A stretch of DNA of 64,000 nt from DAOULT01 sp964646625 (GCA_964646625.1 CAZYHC010000012.1:1-64000), one strand, 5' to 3'; counted from the first letter of the stretch, positions 19,869 through 29,182 are shown. Made by a program: numbers and translations. Notes: generated by a model from the sequence alone, not told the origin.

Positions 19869-22859
19869 CTACCGAATAACGCGGATGACTTCTTTCAACA
19901 GCACCCTGTCGCCAGGAAGTTGTCTATTTTCATCCTCATCCCAGGCGGGCAGACGTTCGCCGCTCTTAGCGTCGTACATTCCTACCTCGATTAAATGCGG
20001 ACCCGGTTGGGCCTGGGTTTTAACCTGGAATTGATACTCGTCTTCCAGGTACTCGCCTGGCACCCAGCCAGTGGTGGGCAACGTGCCCAGGCCGGGAATG
20101 GTATCGATCTGGCCGGCGGTGTGTTCGTCGGCGTCCAACAGGTGAACGAAAACCGTATATGAGTGCTCCATAGGGGCCAGCGCCTGCCAGAAGAGGGTCA
20201 GGCGTAAAGTCTGGCCTGGCCTTACTTCTTGGCGCTCAAGATCGTACCCTATCAGGGCTGCCCCCTCGCCGAGCCGGACCGCCAGCGGGCGGCTGATGGC
20301 CGGTCTCTGGTAGTTGTGGTCTCGGCCACCCGCCACCTGCACCACCTGCAACTCGACCTGATCCTGGCCGCTTTTTGCCCGCAAACGCTCGCCGTCTTCG
20401 GGACGGTAGAGCCCAGCCACCAGGTGATAATCGCCGGGGGGCAGGTCGGCGGGCAGCAGAAGGGTCTGGGGAGCGCGGATGAACTCTCCAGCCCTCCAAC
20501 GGCTGGCCGGATACTGTTCCTCCTCAGCGGTCCACACCTTTCCATCCTTCTGGAACTGGGTAAAAGCGGTATAATCCTGCCCGGCCTCCTCCACGATTTG
20601 CCAGAAAAGGGTCAGTCCCACCTCATCGCCCGGCGCGAAAGGCCCTCGGTTTATGTTGTAGCCCAGCAGGCGGGTGGTGAATCCGCTCTGGGCGTCGGTC
20701 AGGTCGGCCTCCAGCGGACGTTGGATGTTCAGGGCCTCCAGGGGCGGCTGTCGTTCGGGCGGCACGACCTCCACCGTGCCCAGGGTAGCCTCCACCCCCT
20801 GGGGGATAAGATTACGATCGATAACGTCCAGGCTCCTGCCGTGAGCCGGCGCGCCTTGTGCCGCAGGTTGGGCAACGCTCAACCTGACCTGATAGAGGCC
20901 AGGCGGCGTTCCAGCCGGAACCAACAGCCCGTGCCGCTCCCGCACCTGCTCGTCGGGGTGCCAGGCAGAGAAAGGATATAGCCCCCCCACAGGCTCGCTA
21001 TCTCGCTGTCCCCAGGTGGTCCCTTCCTCGTCCGTCAGGTGCAGACCGATGCTGTAGGGGCCGTCCAGGTGGCCGCTTTTTTGCCACAGGAGATCGACGC
21101 CGATCACTCCCCAGCCCGCTTCAAAAGGGCCGCGCGCTAAACTGCCCTCGACTAACCGCAATTTGTGGTCGAAATTCACCTCACCGCTGGTCGTCCTGAG
21201 CCTGTCGGCGGCGGCGTAGAAAAGAAGGCGGGTGTGGGCGTTGGCCCATTCGGTAAAGATGGGGTAATAATGGCGGCTTAGATAGCTCTCGATCTCTCCT
21301 TCCAGGATACGGCCCTCCGTCTGATGGGCCGGGAACCATAGTCGCCGATGGTGGGCCAACAATCCATCACAGTATCTCCCTATAAGCCCCGGATCGCTGG
21401 TGCGAGAGGGCCAATCTACCTCAAAAGCAGCGTACAGGTGGGGCGGCTCGTGATCCCAGTAAGCCCTGAAATAGCCGATTTGCCAGGGATAGAGACAGAT
21501 GACGGCATCTTCGGGACGGGCCAGGGCCCGCATACGCCCCAACAGAGGACGGTAATCGTCTTCGGGGTAACGGGCCACGGTGTAAAAACCGTACAGAGAA
21601 AGGCCGCAGAGGAGCAAAACAACGGACAGGGCCACGCCCCAGAGGGGCACAGAAAATTCTTTCAGCCGGGCCAGCCCCAGGCCCATCAGCAGATAGTAGG
21701 CGGGAGCGACAAACAGTAGCAGCCGCTCAAAGCCATAGGGGGCGAAGGGATACAACAGGTTGACGATGTAGGCCAGGCCCAAAGGAATGAACAAATAGAG
21801 AGCTAAAAACAGGATGCCAGCGGCGGGTGCCTGGCACTTCCAAAGTGCCAGGCACCTTGTGCTCTGGCACGGTATTTTGTGTCCGATAAGTCCTAAAACG
21901 GCCAGGAGGAAGAAAAAGCCCCCCGCCCAATACAGGCCAGACATATTGTCGGGCAGATGGCCCAGCCCCAAGGCGGCCAGATGTCGCTCGAAGAAGGTAT
22001 ACATATCTACAGGGGCGTATTGCTCGATAGCCACTTTACCCGCCACGTAGCCGGTTAACCTGGACGCGGTGTAGACCAGCCAGGGCACGTAGAGCGCCAG
22101 GAGCACTGCCTGGGCCATCAGCCACCTGGCGATAGCCCGTCTACAGGCTACCAGGACGAAAATCGTCTGGAAGATAGGAACGAAGGCCGCGTAGTAATGA
22201 GTGTACATGGCCGCCGAGGTGACCAGAACGTACCCGCATAGTAGCCAGGGGCCTGGCACTTTGGAAGTGCCAGGCCCCTTTTGTCCGGCCCCGATATTCA
22301 GCCACATGGACATGAGATATACGGAAAGCAGACCCAACGCCGTCTCCAGGCCGTACATTCTCACTTCCTGGGAATAATAAACGTGAAAGGGAGAGACGGC
22401 CACGATGAGCGCCGCCAATATCCCCACCGTAGAACCGAACAGACGGCGGCCAACCAGGTAGAGCAGCGGGATGGTTACGATGCCGCTCGCCACCGAGAAC
22501 ATGCGCACCGCCACCGCTTTGGAGCCTGCCAGGACGATCCACAGGTGCAGCAACGCGTAATATAAGGGCGGATGAATGTCCTCGGCGGTGCGGGCCACCA
22601 TAGAGGGGATATCCATGGTGGAGACGTAGAGGCTGTAACCTTCATCCCACCAGAGAGGCTGAAAGTCGAGGCCCATGGCCCGTAAGACCCAGGCCAGGAG
22701 GATGACGATCAGGATGGAGGTCAGGCCCCGGCGAAAACAAAAAGGCGCAAGGCTCTGCGCCTTGCGGACGATAACTGAGGTGTCTGGCACTTTGGAAGTG
22801 CCAGGCCCCTGCCAGGTATGCGAAGCTACCAATTCTTGACGATTTCGAGCATGGGCCAT
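19869..22859 (-). CDS. GT39-type membrane glycosyltransferase with C-terminal beta-sandwich domains and three in-frame palindromes
   Basis: About 996 residues. The N-terminal half is a polytopic GT-C fold transferase: first helix about 38-58, then the catalytic loop WWDEGYSLYVS (acidic residues) and EDIHPPLYYALLHLW, and about ten further helices. It would move a sugar from a polyprenyl-phosphate donor onto protein or lipid outside the membrane. The C-terminal half holds soluble Ig-like domains (LGYNINRGPFAPGDEVGLTL and LIGYDLERQEVRPGQTLRLT are internal repeats). Three 33-bp palindromes add GTSKVPDT (about residues 17-27), GTSKVPGP (194-204) and CLALWKCQAP (335-345). The start is uncertain: ATG at 22859 or 22883, both overlapping the previous gene. 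Confidence 0.85.
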   Translation of the reverse strand: MAHARNRQELVASHTWQGPGTSKVPDTSVIVRKAQSLAPFCFRRGLTSILIVILLAWVLRAMGLDFQPLWWDEGYSLYVSTMDIPSMVARTAEDIHPPLYYALLHLWIVLAGSKAVAVRMFSVASGIVTIPLLYLVGRRLFGSTVGILAALIVAVSPFHVYYSQEVRMYGLETALGLLSVYLMSMWLNIGAGQKGPGTSKVPGPWLLCGYVLVTSAAMYTHYYAAFVPIFQTIFVLVACRRAIARWLMAQAVLLALYVPWLVYTASRLTGYVAGKVAIEQYAPVDMYTFFERHLAALGLGHLPDNMSGLYWAGGFFFLLAVLGLIGHKIPCQSTRCLALWKCQAPAAGILFLALYLFIPLGLAYIVNLLYPFAPYGFERLLLFVAPAYYLLMGLGLARLKEFSVPLWGVALSVVLLLCGLSLYGFYTVARYPEDDYRPLLGRMRALARPEDAVICLYPWQIGYFRAYWDHEPPHLYAAFEVDWPSRTSDPGLIGRYCDGLLAHHRRLWFPAHQTEGRILEGEIESYLSRHYYPIFTEWANAHTRLLFYAAADRLRTTSGEVNFDHKLRLVEGSLARGPFEAGWGVIGVDLLWQKSGHLDGPYSIGLHLTDEEGTTWGQRDSEPVGGLYPFSAWHPDEQVRERHGLLVPAGTPPGLYQVRLSVAQPAAQGAPAHGRSLDVIDRNLIPQGVEATLGTVEVVPPERQPPLEALNIQRPLEADLTDAQSGFTTRLLGYNINRGPFAPGDEVGLTLFWQIVEEAGQDYTAFTQFQKDGKVWTAEEEQYPASRWRAGEFIRAPQTLLLPADLPPGDYHLVAGLYRPEDGERLRAKSGQDQVELQVVQVAGGRDHNYQRPAISRPLAVRLGEGAALIGYDLERQEVRPGQTLRLTLFWQALAPMEHSYTVFVHLLDADEHTAGQIDTIPGLGTLPTTGWVPGEYLEDEYQFQVKTQAQPGPHLIEVGMYDAKSGERLPAWDEDENRQLPGDRVLLKEVIRVIR
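21825..21857. repeat. 33-bp palindrome, copy 3 (inside glycosyltransferase gene)
   Basis: One base differs from the perfect consensus at the outer end. Read in frame on the minus strand as CLALWKCQAP, in a loop between predicted helices. Confidence 0.9.
22247..22279. repeat. 33-bp palindrome, copy 4 (inside glycosyltransferase gene)
   Basis: Loop TGG and symmetric changes at the outer ends (GGGGCC/GGCCCC), i.e. compensatory, keeping the stem paired. Read on the minus strand as GPGTSKVPGP, a different frame from copy 3. Confidence 0.9.
22778..22810. repeat. 33-bp palindrome, copy 5 (N-terminus of glycosyltransferase gene)
   Basis: Same frame as copy 4 (GPGTSKVPDT). It falls between the likely start codon and the first transmembrane helix and may have displaced the original start. 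Confidence 0.85.
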
Positions 22860-23542
22860 TGTACCGCGCCCTCTCCGTTGCATTCAAAAGTGGTGACCAG
22901 GTCGACGACGTTGGATATTCGGGTGCCTCCTTTGCCGTCCGCCACAGCCACGTGCCAGTTGCCTCCCAGGGGGCCGTCATGTCTTATCACCACCTCCCAG
23001 TTCCTGTCTTGAGACTCGCCTTGCCACTCGCCCCGGCTGTGTGTCCACCATATCTTCTCCTTGTCATCCCTCCAGACGCAAACCCAGATATCACGTATGG
23101 GGTTGCCTGCTCCATCTTTCAGGGTACCGAACACGCCGGTGGACCCGCAGTTGGCGAAGCCGGTGATGATCCTGATGGTGTATTGAGTTTGCGGGGTAGG
23201 TGTGGCGGGCACCGCGGTGGGTTCAGATGGCGGCGGGGTATCGGTGGGCGGGCGAGGCACCGGGGTGGGCCTGGGCGGCACCGGGGTAGGGGGGGGCGGT
23301 ATGGGCGTGGGGGTGGGCGGTATGGGCGTGGGGGTGGGCAGCGGCGTATAAGTAGGCAGGGGAGTGTAGGTAGGCACCGGGGTGAACGTGGCGGTGGGCA
23401 TGGGCGTATAGGTCGGCTGAAGGGTCTCCGTTGGAGTAGGAGTCGAATTGATCGCCCTGGCTATAAAACGGCGGGTGGCACAACCCAACGTGCCCGCCAG
23501 GGCCAGCACGATGACCAGAACCGTGATCGTTCTTCTTGACAT
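22826..23542 (-). CDS. Stalked surface lipoprotein-like protein, member 1 of the array
   Basis: 238 residues from the ATG at 23542, chosen because an AGAGGGAAGAGAG site precedes it and a signal sequence follows (VLVIVLALAGTLGCATRR, lipobox-like ending in Cys). Then comes a stalk of about 80 residues made of PTPT/PxPP repeats, and a C-terminal beta domain of about 110 residues with FANCGSTGVFG and FECNGEGA, two conserved Cys likely paired. It ends VKNW. Three downstream-strand neighbours share this plan. Probably displayed outside the cell; function unknown. Its end overlaps the glycosyltransferase start. Confidence 0.7.
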   Translation of the reverse strand: MSRRTITVLVIVLALAGTLGCATRRFIARAINSTPTPTETLQPTYTPMPTATFTPVPTYTPLPTYTPLPTPTPIPPTPTPIPPPPTPVPPRPTPVPRPPTDTPPPSEPTAVPATPTPQTQYTIRIITGFANCGSTGVFGTLKDGAGNPIRDIWVCVWRDDKEKIWWTHSRGEWQGESQDRNWEVVIRHDGPLGGNWHVAVADGKGGTRISNVVDLVTTFECNGEGAVQWPMLEIVKNW

Positions 23543-23562
23543 TCTCTCTTCCCTCTTGGTGC

Positions 23563-24291
23563 TCACCAGTTCTGTTTCCAGTTGACAATAGCCACCTGAT
23601 GGCCTCCGCCGCCAGGGCTGCAATTCACAGTATCGAAATAGACGCTGATGGTTTCCGATTCTACGGGGATACCGTTCATGTCGTAAATGGCCACCTGCCA
23701 CGTTCCGGCCACGGGGTACGATTTAATGAAGCAATTGTAGCTTCCCGGCTCAGGGTTAGCCGGGGGGCCGGACGGGTCGCACAGGTAGCCTTCCCAACCC
23801 TCGGTCCAAACCCTGGCCCTGACGTTATTCAATGGTTCACCGTTCAGGCCCCAAATTTTACTCCGCTTTCCGATCTCCACCGTTCCGCAGTTCGCCGAAT
23901 ACTGGGGGTCCCAGATGACCTCGCCGGTGAACTGGTGTTCAGGCATAGGAGTCTCTGGAGGCGGCTCCGGGGTATCCGTCACCTGCGGTACGGGCGTATC
24001 GGTGGGTATCGGGGTCGGCGGGAGTGGGGTGCCGGTCGGAGAAGGCGTATCGCTCGGCAACGGGGTATCGGTCGCCGTGGGCATAGGGGTGGGGGTGATG
24101 GTGTTCGTCGGAGTGGGCGTGGACGTGCCCGTCGAGGTAGGGGTATAAGTTGCCCGCCGGGTCATGGTGGGCGTTGGGGTCGGAGTTGGCCCTCTGACGA
24201 TCAGACGGCCGACAGAGCAACTCAAAGAACCAATGGCAACCAGCACCGTTATCAATATCAATATGGTTAGCGTCCGAGAACGGGTTTTCAT
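23563..24291 (-). CDS. Stalked surface lipoprotein-like protein, member 2
   Basis: 242 residues: signal sequence ILILITVLVAIGSLSC with lipobox-like Cys, a TPTPTPT stalk to about residue 105, and a C-terminal domain with SANCGTVEIG, the PLNNVRARVW strand, NCSPGGGGHQVAIVNW and a terminal NW. The domain is most similar to members 3 and 4. The spacing to member 1 is 20 bases, so they share a transcript. The ribosome site is weak. No enzyme motif; a ligand-binding or wall-binding sandwich is most likely. Confidence 0.7.
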   Translation of the reverse strand: MKTRSRTLTILILITVLVAIGSLSCSVGRLIVRGPTPTPTPTMTRRATYTPTSTGTSTPTPTNTITPTPMPTATDTPLPSDTPSPTGTPLPPTPIPTDTPVPQVTDTPEPPPETPMPEHQFTGEVIWDPQYSANCGTVEIGKRSKIWGLNGEPLNNVRARVWTEGWEGYLCDPSGPPANPEPGSYNCFIKSYPVAGTWQVAIYDMNGIPVESETISVYFDTVNCSPGGGGHQVAIVNWKQNW

Positions 24292-24315
24292 GCTCGCTTT
24301 CGCTCAAAAACAGGT

Positions 24316-24999
24316 TTACCAATGACTGTACCAGTTTACAACAGCTACCTGATGGCCGTTACCCTGGGGTTGGCAGTCATCGGCCTTAAACTCCAGGGTG
24401 ATCACCTCGGAGTCCAACGGGACTCCATTCCAGTTGTCGGCTTTGAGATGATACGTTCGCTGGCACGGAGAGAGACATAAGTTGGCGATGTCGTAGTGAC
24501 CGGCTCCATGCCTCCCCCCGGAGGGCAAGGATAGGGCTTCCCCGCCGCTCGCGGTCCAGATTTTTATCTGTACTCCGTTGAGGGGGCGGCTGGTGTTGGC
24601 ATCCAGCACCAGGCTCTCCCTCGATATTCCCACCTCGCCGCAGTTCGGGAACCATTTGATGATCTGGCCCGTGAAACGATGTCCGGCCCTGGCGGTAGAG
24701 ACAGGCTGGCCGGGCGGAGATGGGGTCGGGGTGTCGGTTGTCAATGGCGCTTGTGACCTGGCTTGCAGCCTGGATGGAAGGGCGGTCAGGATGAGGGTAT
24801 CGGCCAGACGTGGCTCGACGGGCAACGTCGGTGTGTTGGTAGATCGCGGGGTGGGCCTGAGCGTTGCTGTATTTGTGTAAGTGGGTCGCAAAGTTCGGGT
24901 GGGTGGCGGCCTCTCCACGACGGGGCGGGCCACCGGATAACACAGGGCTAGCCACACCAGGGCCACGACCGAAATAGTTGTGGTCAAACGTGTACCCAT
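24316..24999 (-). CDS. Stalked surface protein, member 3
   Basis: 227 residues from the ATG at 24999 (MGTRLTTTISVVALVW), preferred because GGGAG lies upstream; an ATG 19 codons earlier would put polar residues before the signal sequence. The stalk (about 35-105) is Thr/Pro-rich but less regular. The C-terminal domain has FPNCGEVGISRE, RPLNGVQIKIW, DDCQPQGNGHQVAVVNWY and ends SHW. The same two Cys and the NGVxxxxW strand occur in members 2 and 4. Same operon as its neighbours, 24 bases from member 2. Confidence 0.7.
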   Translation of the reverse strand: MGTRLTTTISVVALVWLALCYPVARPVVERPPPTRTLRPTYTNTATLRPTPRSTNTPTLPVEPRLADTLILTALPSRLQARSQAPLTTDTPTPSPPGQPVSTARAGHRFTGQIIKWFPNCGEVGISRESLVLDANTSRPLNGVQIKIWTASGGEALSLPSGGRHGAGHYDIANLCLSPCQRTYHLKADNWNGVPLDSEVITLEFKADDCQPQGNGHQVAVVNWYSHW

Positions 25000-25132
25000 C
25001 CCTCTGCTCCCTGCGCCACAATGCACCAGACCAAAGATGGGAGCCGATCGGTTCAACCCATCAAATCCAACTCCCGTCTCGTTTAATCTCCCGGGCCGGG
25101 TTCGCTCTCATACCGGTCGTTCATCATCGAGT

Positions 25133-26116
25133 TTACCAGTGACGATACCAATCCACCTGGACGGCCTGATGACCGTTACCTTCGGGCTGGCAATCGTTGG
25201 TGTCAAAGTGCAGATCGATCACTTCGGAATCCACCCTCACGTATTCGTCGGGGCCGGTTTTCCAGTCCCAGATGGTCATGTGGAACACCACGTCGATGGG
25301 ATGGTCGATTCCCAGGGAGAAATCGTACTGTCCAGGCCCGTAGTCCATGCCTATGCCTGACACGTGAGAGAAGAATTCCAGCCCCGCGTCGTTCCAGATT
25401 TTGACCCGCAAGCCGTTGACGGGCTCACCGGTGCCGGCCTCCTGTATCTTGCTCTTGGCCACCCCCACGAAGCCGCAGTTGGGCCACCACCGCACGATCT
25501 CGCCGGTGAATTGGTATTGTTGTTCGGCCGGGGCCGGCTGTTCGGCGGGCGGCGGTTGCTCCTCGGCGGGTGGCGGCTGTTCGGCGGGCGGCGGTTGTTC
25601 GGCAGGCGGCGGCTGTTCGGCAGGCGGCGGTTCCTGGGCCGGCTCCGGCGTGGGCGGAGGCGGGACGTTCTCGCCGGGGGCCGGGATGATCAATTCCTGC
25701 CCGGTGCGAATAAAGCTCCGGTTAGCAAGGCCGTTAGCGCCCATGATAGCCTCGACGGTTACTCCGTACCTGGCGGCGATGCCCGACAGAGTTTCACCGG
25801 ACTGCACCACGTGAATGGTGCGTTCGCCGGAGGTTGGCGTCTCGGCCGGGGGCTGCTCCCCGGCGGGCGGCTGTTCGGCCACGGGTGGCTCGGTGGGCGG
25901 TGGGGTATCGGTCGGTATGGGAGTATCGGTAGCTGGTGGAAGCGGAATGTCGGTCGGAGTCGCGGTGAAAGTTGGCTTAGGTGTGTTGGTGGGAGGGGGA
26001 GGCACCGTCCTGGCCTGGGCCCGATTACGGGACAGCAGGCCACAAACGGCGCAGCCCAAAGAGCTGATCATAACCAACACCGCTATGATCACGACCACCT
26101 TCGATCCGTTCTTCAT
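25133..26116 (-). CDS. Stalked surface protein with LysM domain, member 4
   Basis: 327 residues. A signal sequence (VVVIIAVLVMISSLGC) is followed by a TPTP stalk, a single LysM at about 96-145 (VVQSGETLSGIAARYG), a repetitive PPPAEQP segment (about 165-200) and the array's C-terminal domain: WPNCGFVGVAKSK, EPVNGLRVKIW, NDCQPEGNGHQ, ending WYRHW. The LysM gives it a direct peptidoglycan or glycan anchor that the other members lack. The ATG follows AAAGGAGA. Likely a wall-bound display protein; ligand unknown. Confidence 0.78.
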   Translation of the reverse strand: MKNGSKVVVIIAVLVMISSLGCAVCGLLSRNRAQARTVPPPPTNTPKPTFTATPTDIPLPPATDTPIPTDTPPPTEPPVAEQPPAGEQPPAETPTSGERTIHVVQSGETLSGIAARYGVTVEAIMGANGLANRSFIRTGQELIIPAPGENVPPPPTPEPAQEPPPAEQPPPAEQPPPAEQPPPAEEQPPPAEQPAPAEQQYQFTGEIVRWWPNCGFVGVAKSKIQEAGTGEPVNGLRVKIWNDAGLEFFSHVSGIGMDYGPGQYDFSLGIDHPIDVVFHMTIWDWKTGPDEYVRVDSEVIDLHFDTNDCQPEGNGHQAVQVDWYRHW

Positions 26117-26150
26117 TAGCAGCGTCTCCTTTTTCCTTTCGGAAGCATCG

Positions 26151-26933
26151 TCATCTCCTTTTAAACCCTATCCAGAAGGCTTTCTCGTTTGGATCCTCCG
26201 ATGAGGTGAGGATCGCCGCCTCAGAGATCTGATTGCCACTCTCATCGACCAGGTAAATCGTCCACTGGCCTGCTACGTTGCCCGCCCCTCCCAGGTTAGC
26301 CCCGGCGTTGTACCTTTTGCCACCCTCGGGGGCAAAGAGGGCGGCGGTGGTGGCGAAGGTCGGCGCAGACGGATCGGTAATCGTTTCAAAGGGGAAGCTA
26401 TTGGAGATCATCTTCGCCCTGTAGCCGGGCAGCGTGGTGTCGCCATCGTGAATGTAAAAGAAGAAAGCCAGGTAGTCATTATCGGTGTACCACGTTTTGG
26501 GCCCCTCTTTCTCAAAAGGGAATTGGGGGGCGGGAGTATCGGTAGGCGGCGGGCAGCCGTTGGCTTCGGCCGGGCCGGCCTCCTGCGGACATTGATCCAC
26601 GTCGTCGGTCAGACTATCCCCATCCGTATCCGGTATCCTGGTCGGGGGCGGCGGACGGGGGGTGTCTGTGGGCGGGATAGGGGTATCCGTAGGTGGTATG
26701 GGGGTGTCAGTGGGGATGGGAGTGAAAGTCGGCGTGTCAGTGGGCAGCGGGGTAAAGGTAGCTGTTGGGGTATCGGTGGGTAGGGGGGTCAGCGTGTAAG
26801 TGGGCCTGGGGGTCTTGGTGGGAGTGGGAGTGGGCACGGCCACCCTGGCCACCAGACGGGCCAGAGCGCACCCCGAAGCGCCTGCTAAAGCCAAAACCAT
26901 TATCGTTACTAAAAAAATCGATCTAACCTTCAT
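26151..26933 (-). CDS. Stalked surface protein with thrombospondin-3-like calcium motif, member 5
   Basis: 260 residues from the ATG at 26933, with GGAGG six bases upstream. The signal sequence IFLVTIMVLALAGASGC has a lipobox-like end. The PT stalk (about 35-95) leads into a thrombospondin type 3-like calcium-binding repeat, DTDGDSLTDDVDQCPQ. The C-terminal domain differs from members 1-4: it lacks the NCG/DC Cys pair and the terminal NW. It probably shares the display role with another ligand. Confidence 0.7.
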   Translation of the reverse strand: MKVRSIFLVTIMVLALAGASGCALARLVARVAVPTPTPTKTPRPTYTLTPLPTDTPTATFTPLPTDTPTFTPIPTDTPIPPTDTPIPPTDTPRPPPPTRIPDTDGDSLTDDVDQCPQEAGPAEANGCPPPTDTPAPQFPFEKEGPKTWYTDNDYLAFFFYIHDGDTTLPGYRAKMISNSFPFETITDPSAPTFATTAALFAPEGGKRYNAGANLGGAGNVAGQWTIYLVDESGNQISEAAILTSSEDPNEKAFWIGFKRR

Positions 26934-27263
26934 CGGATCCTCCTTCTCCAAAAGCCGGGCTCCCGCTGGCAAAGATAAGCGAAGAGAAAAAGCGTCACCT
27001 CTTCGCCAGCCTCTATTATACCATATCTTGTGAGGAAAGACAAAATTACGTTCCGGGGACTTGGTTGCTGCGTCCAGAAATTTTGACGACTGCTCATAGC
27101 CCTCGTCTCCGAGGGAGGTCCAAACAAGCTGTCTCGCCCCCGAGACGGGGGCTTGAAGCTTGTCTCTCACTCCTAACCTGGTGATGCATGTGATTACGCA
27201 TTATCAAGTACGATGCGCGCTATCAGGCTAAAGATTTTTATCGATTATGTTTGTTAGTACAAC

Positions 27264-28832
27264 TCAATCGGAGGGTTGCAAGCTATATTCCGTAACTTCA
27301 TACGGCCTGGCGATGACCACAACACGATGGGTATTGTTGGTATAAGGCCAGCAGGTAACCAGGGTCAGTCGCTCGTCGTTGGTGGGAGCGATCCATTTGG
27401 CGTTCTCCCGTCTCTGCTCCATCGAGACGTGCTTGTCAGGGATGATGAAATTTCTTTCCACGAAGTAAGTATAGACTACGTCCCCCACATAAACGTATAC
27501 CTCATCGCCCACTTTCAGCTCGACCAGGTACCGGAAGACCTCACCTTTGATGTTATGGTGGCCGGAGATGACGATGTTGCCTGCGTTACCGGGGTAAGCC
27601 GAGCCTTTATGCCAACCGGCCGCGTAATCGGCCACCTTCCAGACGCTAACCTTTTTTCCATCTCTCTCGATGGACTGCCAGCCAACCTCCACCACTTCGG
27701 CGTCCAGGCCGATGGAGGGAACTATGAGGCGCGTGGGCGGCGAGGTGGCCGGCATTGATTGGGGGGTGGGAGTGGAAATGGGGGTAGAGGTTGGGGGCGG
27801 GGTCGGGGTGAAGGTGGGGGTGTTAGTCGGGGTAGGGGTATAGGTTGAGGTGGGCGTATTGGTTGGGGTGTCGGTGAGCGTCGGGGTATCGGTCGGGGTA
27901 GGGGCCTGAGCGGTCATTGTGGCGCGAGCGGCCTCTTGCATTCTCGCTTCTGCGGTCGCAGTAGCGACCACGGCGGCTTCCTGAGTAGCTAAGGCATCAG
28001 GCGTAATGGTGGAGGTCGGCGTATCGGTCGGTGTTGAGAGGGGGGTGGAGGTCAAGACAGGCCGCGGCGTACTAGTCGAGGTGGGCAACGGGGTATCGGA
28101 CGGCGTGGGGGTGGAGGTAGGGGCAGGCGCCGCTGTCAGGCTCGGCAGGGTAGTAGGCATAGGAGTGAGTGAGGCGGTGGCCGGGGGTTGGGCGGGCAGC
28201 GCGGTAGGGGTTGGCGTCTTGGTGGCGAGAGCCAGGTCGCCAATGTCCCTGAAACCAGTGCCCAGGTAGATGTAGATTAAGACGCTTACCAGGCAGAGTA
28301 ACAACAAAGCCAGGCCGCTTACCAGGGCCAGCGCAGTGGCGATATGTCTAAATTTTCTGCCTGGAGGCTGGGCCTTTGCCGGCCGCAGCTCTTTCCCCTC
28401 GCCCTCCCTCTGGCGGGGAGCAGCCGCCATCGCCCCGGGCTCATCGGCCAAAGAGGTCCTTTCGGGTAGTGAAGGGTCTTTTTCCGGTCTGGGGGCCCTG
28501 GTAGACGTAGCCTTACAGCGTTTGGCAGAGATAGGGAGGGTCTCGGCTTCCCGCACTCTGCTCAAAAGGTGCCGCGGCTCTTCATCTTGACGTTGATGCT
28601 TTTTTGCAGGAGGTATCTCGGTCGGAGGAGAGGCCCTGCCGTCGGAGGGGCCTTCGCTTCTCCGCCTGATCGGACACCAGGCCCACTGGCCGCTCAGACA
28701 AAACCCGGTCTGGGCAGTAACGGAAACAGACTTACCCTGGCCGGTGACATAACACCGGTTCTGGTAAGTGGGATAAGGTAGATATTTTGTCCGGTCGCTA
28801 GAAGAGCGCAGATAGGGGCAGATATTGGTCAT
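27264..28832 (-). CDS. Sortase-family protein with Cys-rich N-terminus and PT-rich stalk
   Basis: 522 residues from the ATG at 28832 (GAGGAG upstream). Residues 1-55 form a cytoplasmic Cys-rich module (CPYLRS, NRCYV, FCLSGQW, CPI), a possible metal ribbon. A charged segment and one transmembrane helix (about 175-197, ALVSGLALLLLCLVSVLIY) precede a Pro/Thr stalk of about 150 residues. The sortase domain (about 365-510) has ISGHHN with the catalytic His, LTLVTCWPYTNNTHR with the catalytic Cys and Arg. Class E/F-like sortases attach proteins to the wall. None of the neighbouring surface proteins shows an LPxTG-type tail, so its substrates are unclear. Confidence 0.85.
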   Translation of the reverse strand: MTNICPYLRSSSDRTKYLPYPTYQNRCYVTGQGKSVSVTAQTGFCLSGQWAWCPIRRRSEGPSDGRASPPTEIPPAKKHQRQDEEPRHLLSRVREAETLPISAKRCKATSTRAPRPEKDPSLPERTSLADEPGAMAAAPRQREGEGKELRPAKAQPPGRKFRHIATALALVSGLALLLLCLVSVLIYIYLGTGFRDIGDLALATKTPTPTALPAQPPATASLTPMPTTLPSLTAAPAPTSTPTPSDTPLPTSTSTPRPVLTSTPLSTPTDTPTSTITPDALATQEAAVVATATAEARMQEAARATMTAQAPTPTDTPTLTDTPTNTPTSTYTPTPTNTPTFTPTPPPTSTPISTPTPQSMPATSPPTRLIVPSIGLDAEVVEVGWQSIERDGKKVSVWKVADYAAGWHKGSAYPGNAGNIVISGHHNIKGEVFRYLVELKVGDEVYVYVGDVVYTYFVERNFIIPDKHVSMEQRRENAKWIAPTNDERLTLVTCWPYTNNTHRVVVIARPYEVTEYSLQPSD

Positions 28833-28989
28833 AGTTCTCCTCGTCGCTGCCCGGAGAAATGACGGGCCTGCTGAAATATTATCATGCCTGGCCCAATCTG
28901 TCAAGGACGGGTTACTATTACCCAGGGGCCTGTCAAAGTCGGACTGGAGTCAATTGCTCCAGCCCCCGTCCCGGGGGCGGTAACCGTAA

Positions 28990-29058
28990 CCGCCGATAAA
29001 CGCGGATAAACGCCGATGTTATGTCTTTTTATCTGCGTTCATCGGTGTTCATCGGCGG
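28990..29058. repeat. Periodic palindrome (ATCGGCGG type)
   Basis: CCGCCGATAAACGCGGATAA on the left pairs with modules TCATCGGTG and TTCATCGGCGG on the right. The surrounding gene-free stretch 28833-29293 also has a CTGGAG/CTCCAG hairpin near 28945, GC-rich CCCCG/CGGGG hairpins near 28965 and 29103, and the promoter of the GntR gene. Confidence 0.55.
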
Positions 29059-29182
29059 TGAAGTATCGTAATTCTAACAACGAACGTTCGCTGTGGTCGT
29101 CCCCGAGACGGGGACTGGGAGCGGGCGAAAAGAGACTCGCCTAAAATCTGGACGCACCTCTGTCGTTCTGTTGTCGTCCCCC

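Noticed and set aside
23200..28200. Microsatellite-like PTPT-coding DNA as a non-coding repeat
   Set aside because: The reading frames stay open with signal peptides before and folded domains after, so the low complexity is protein stalk.
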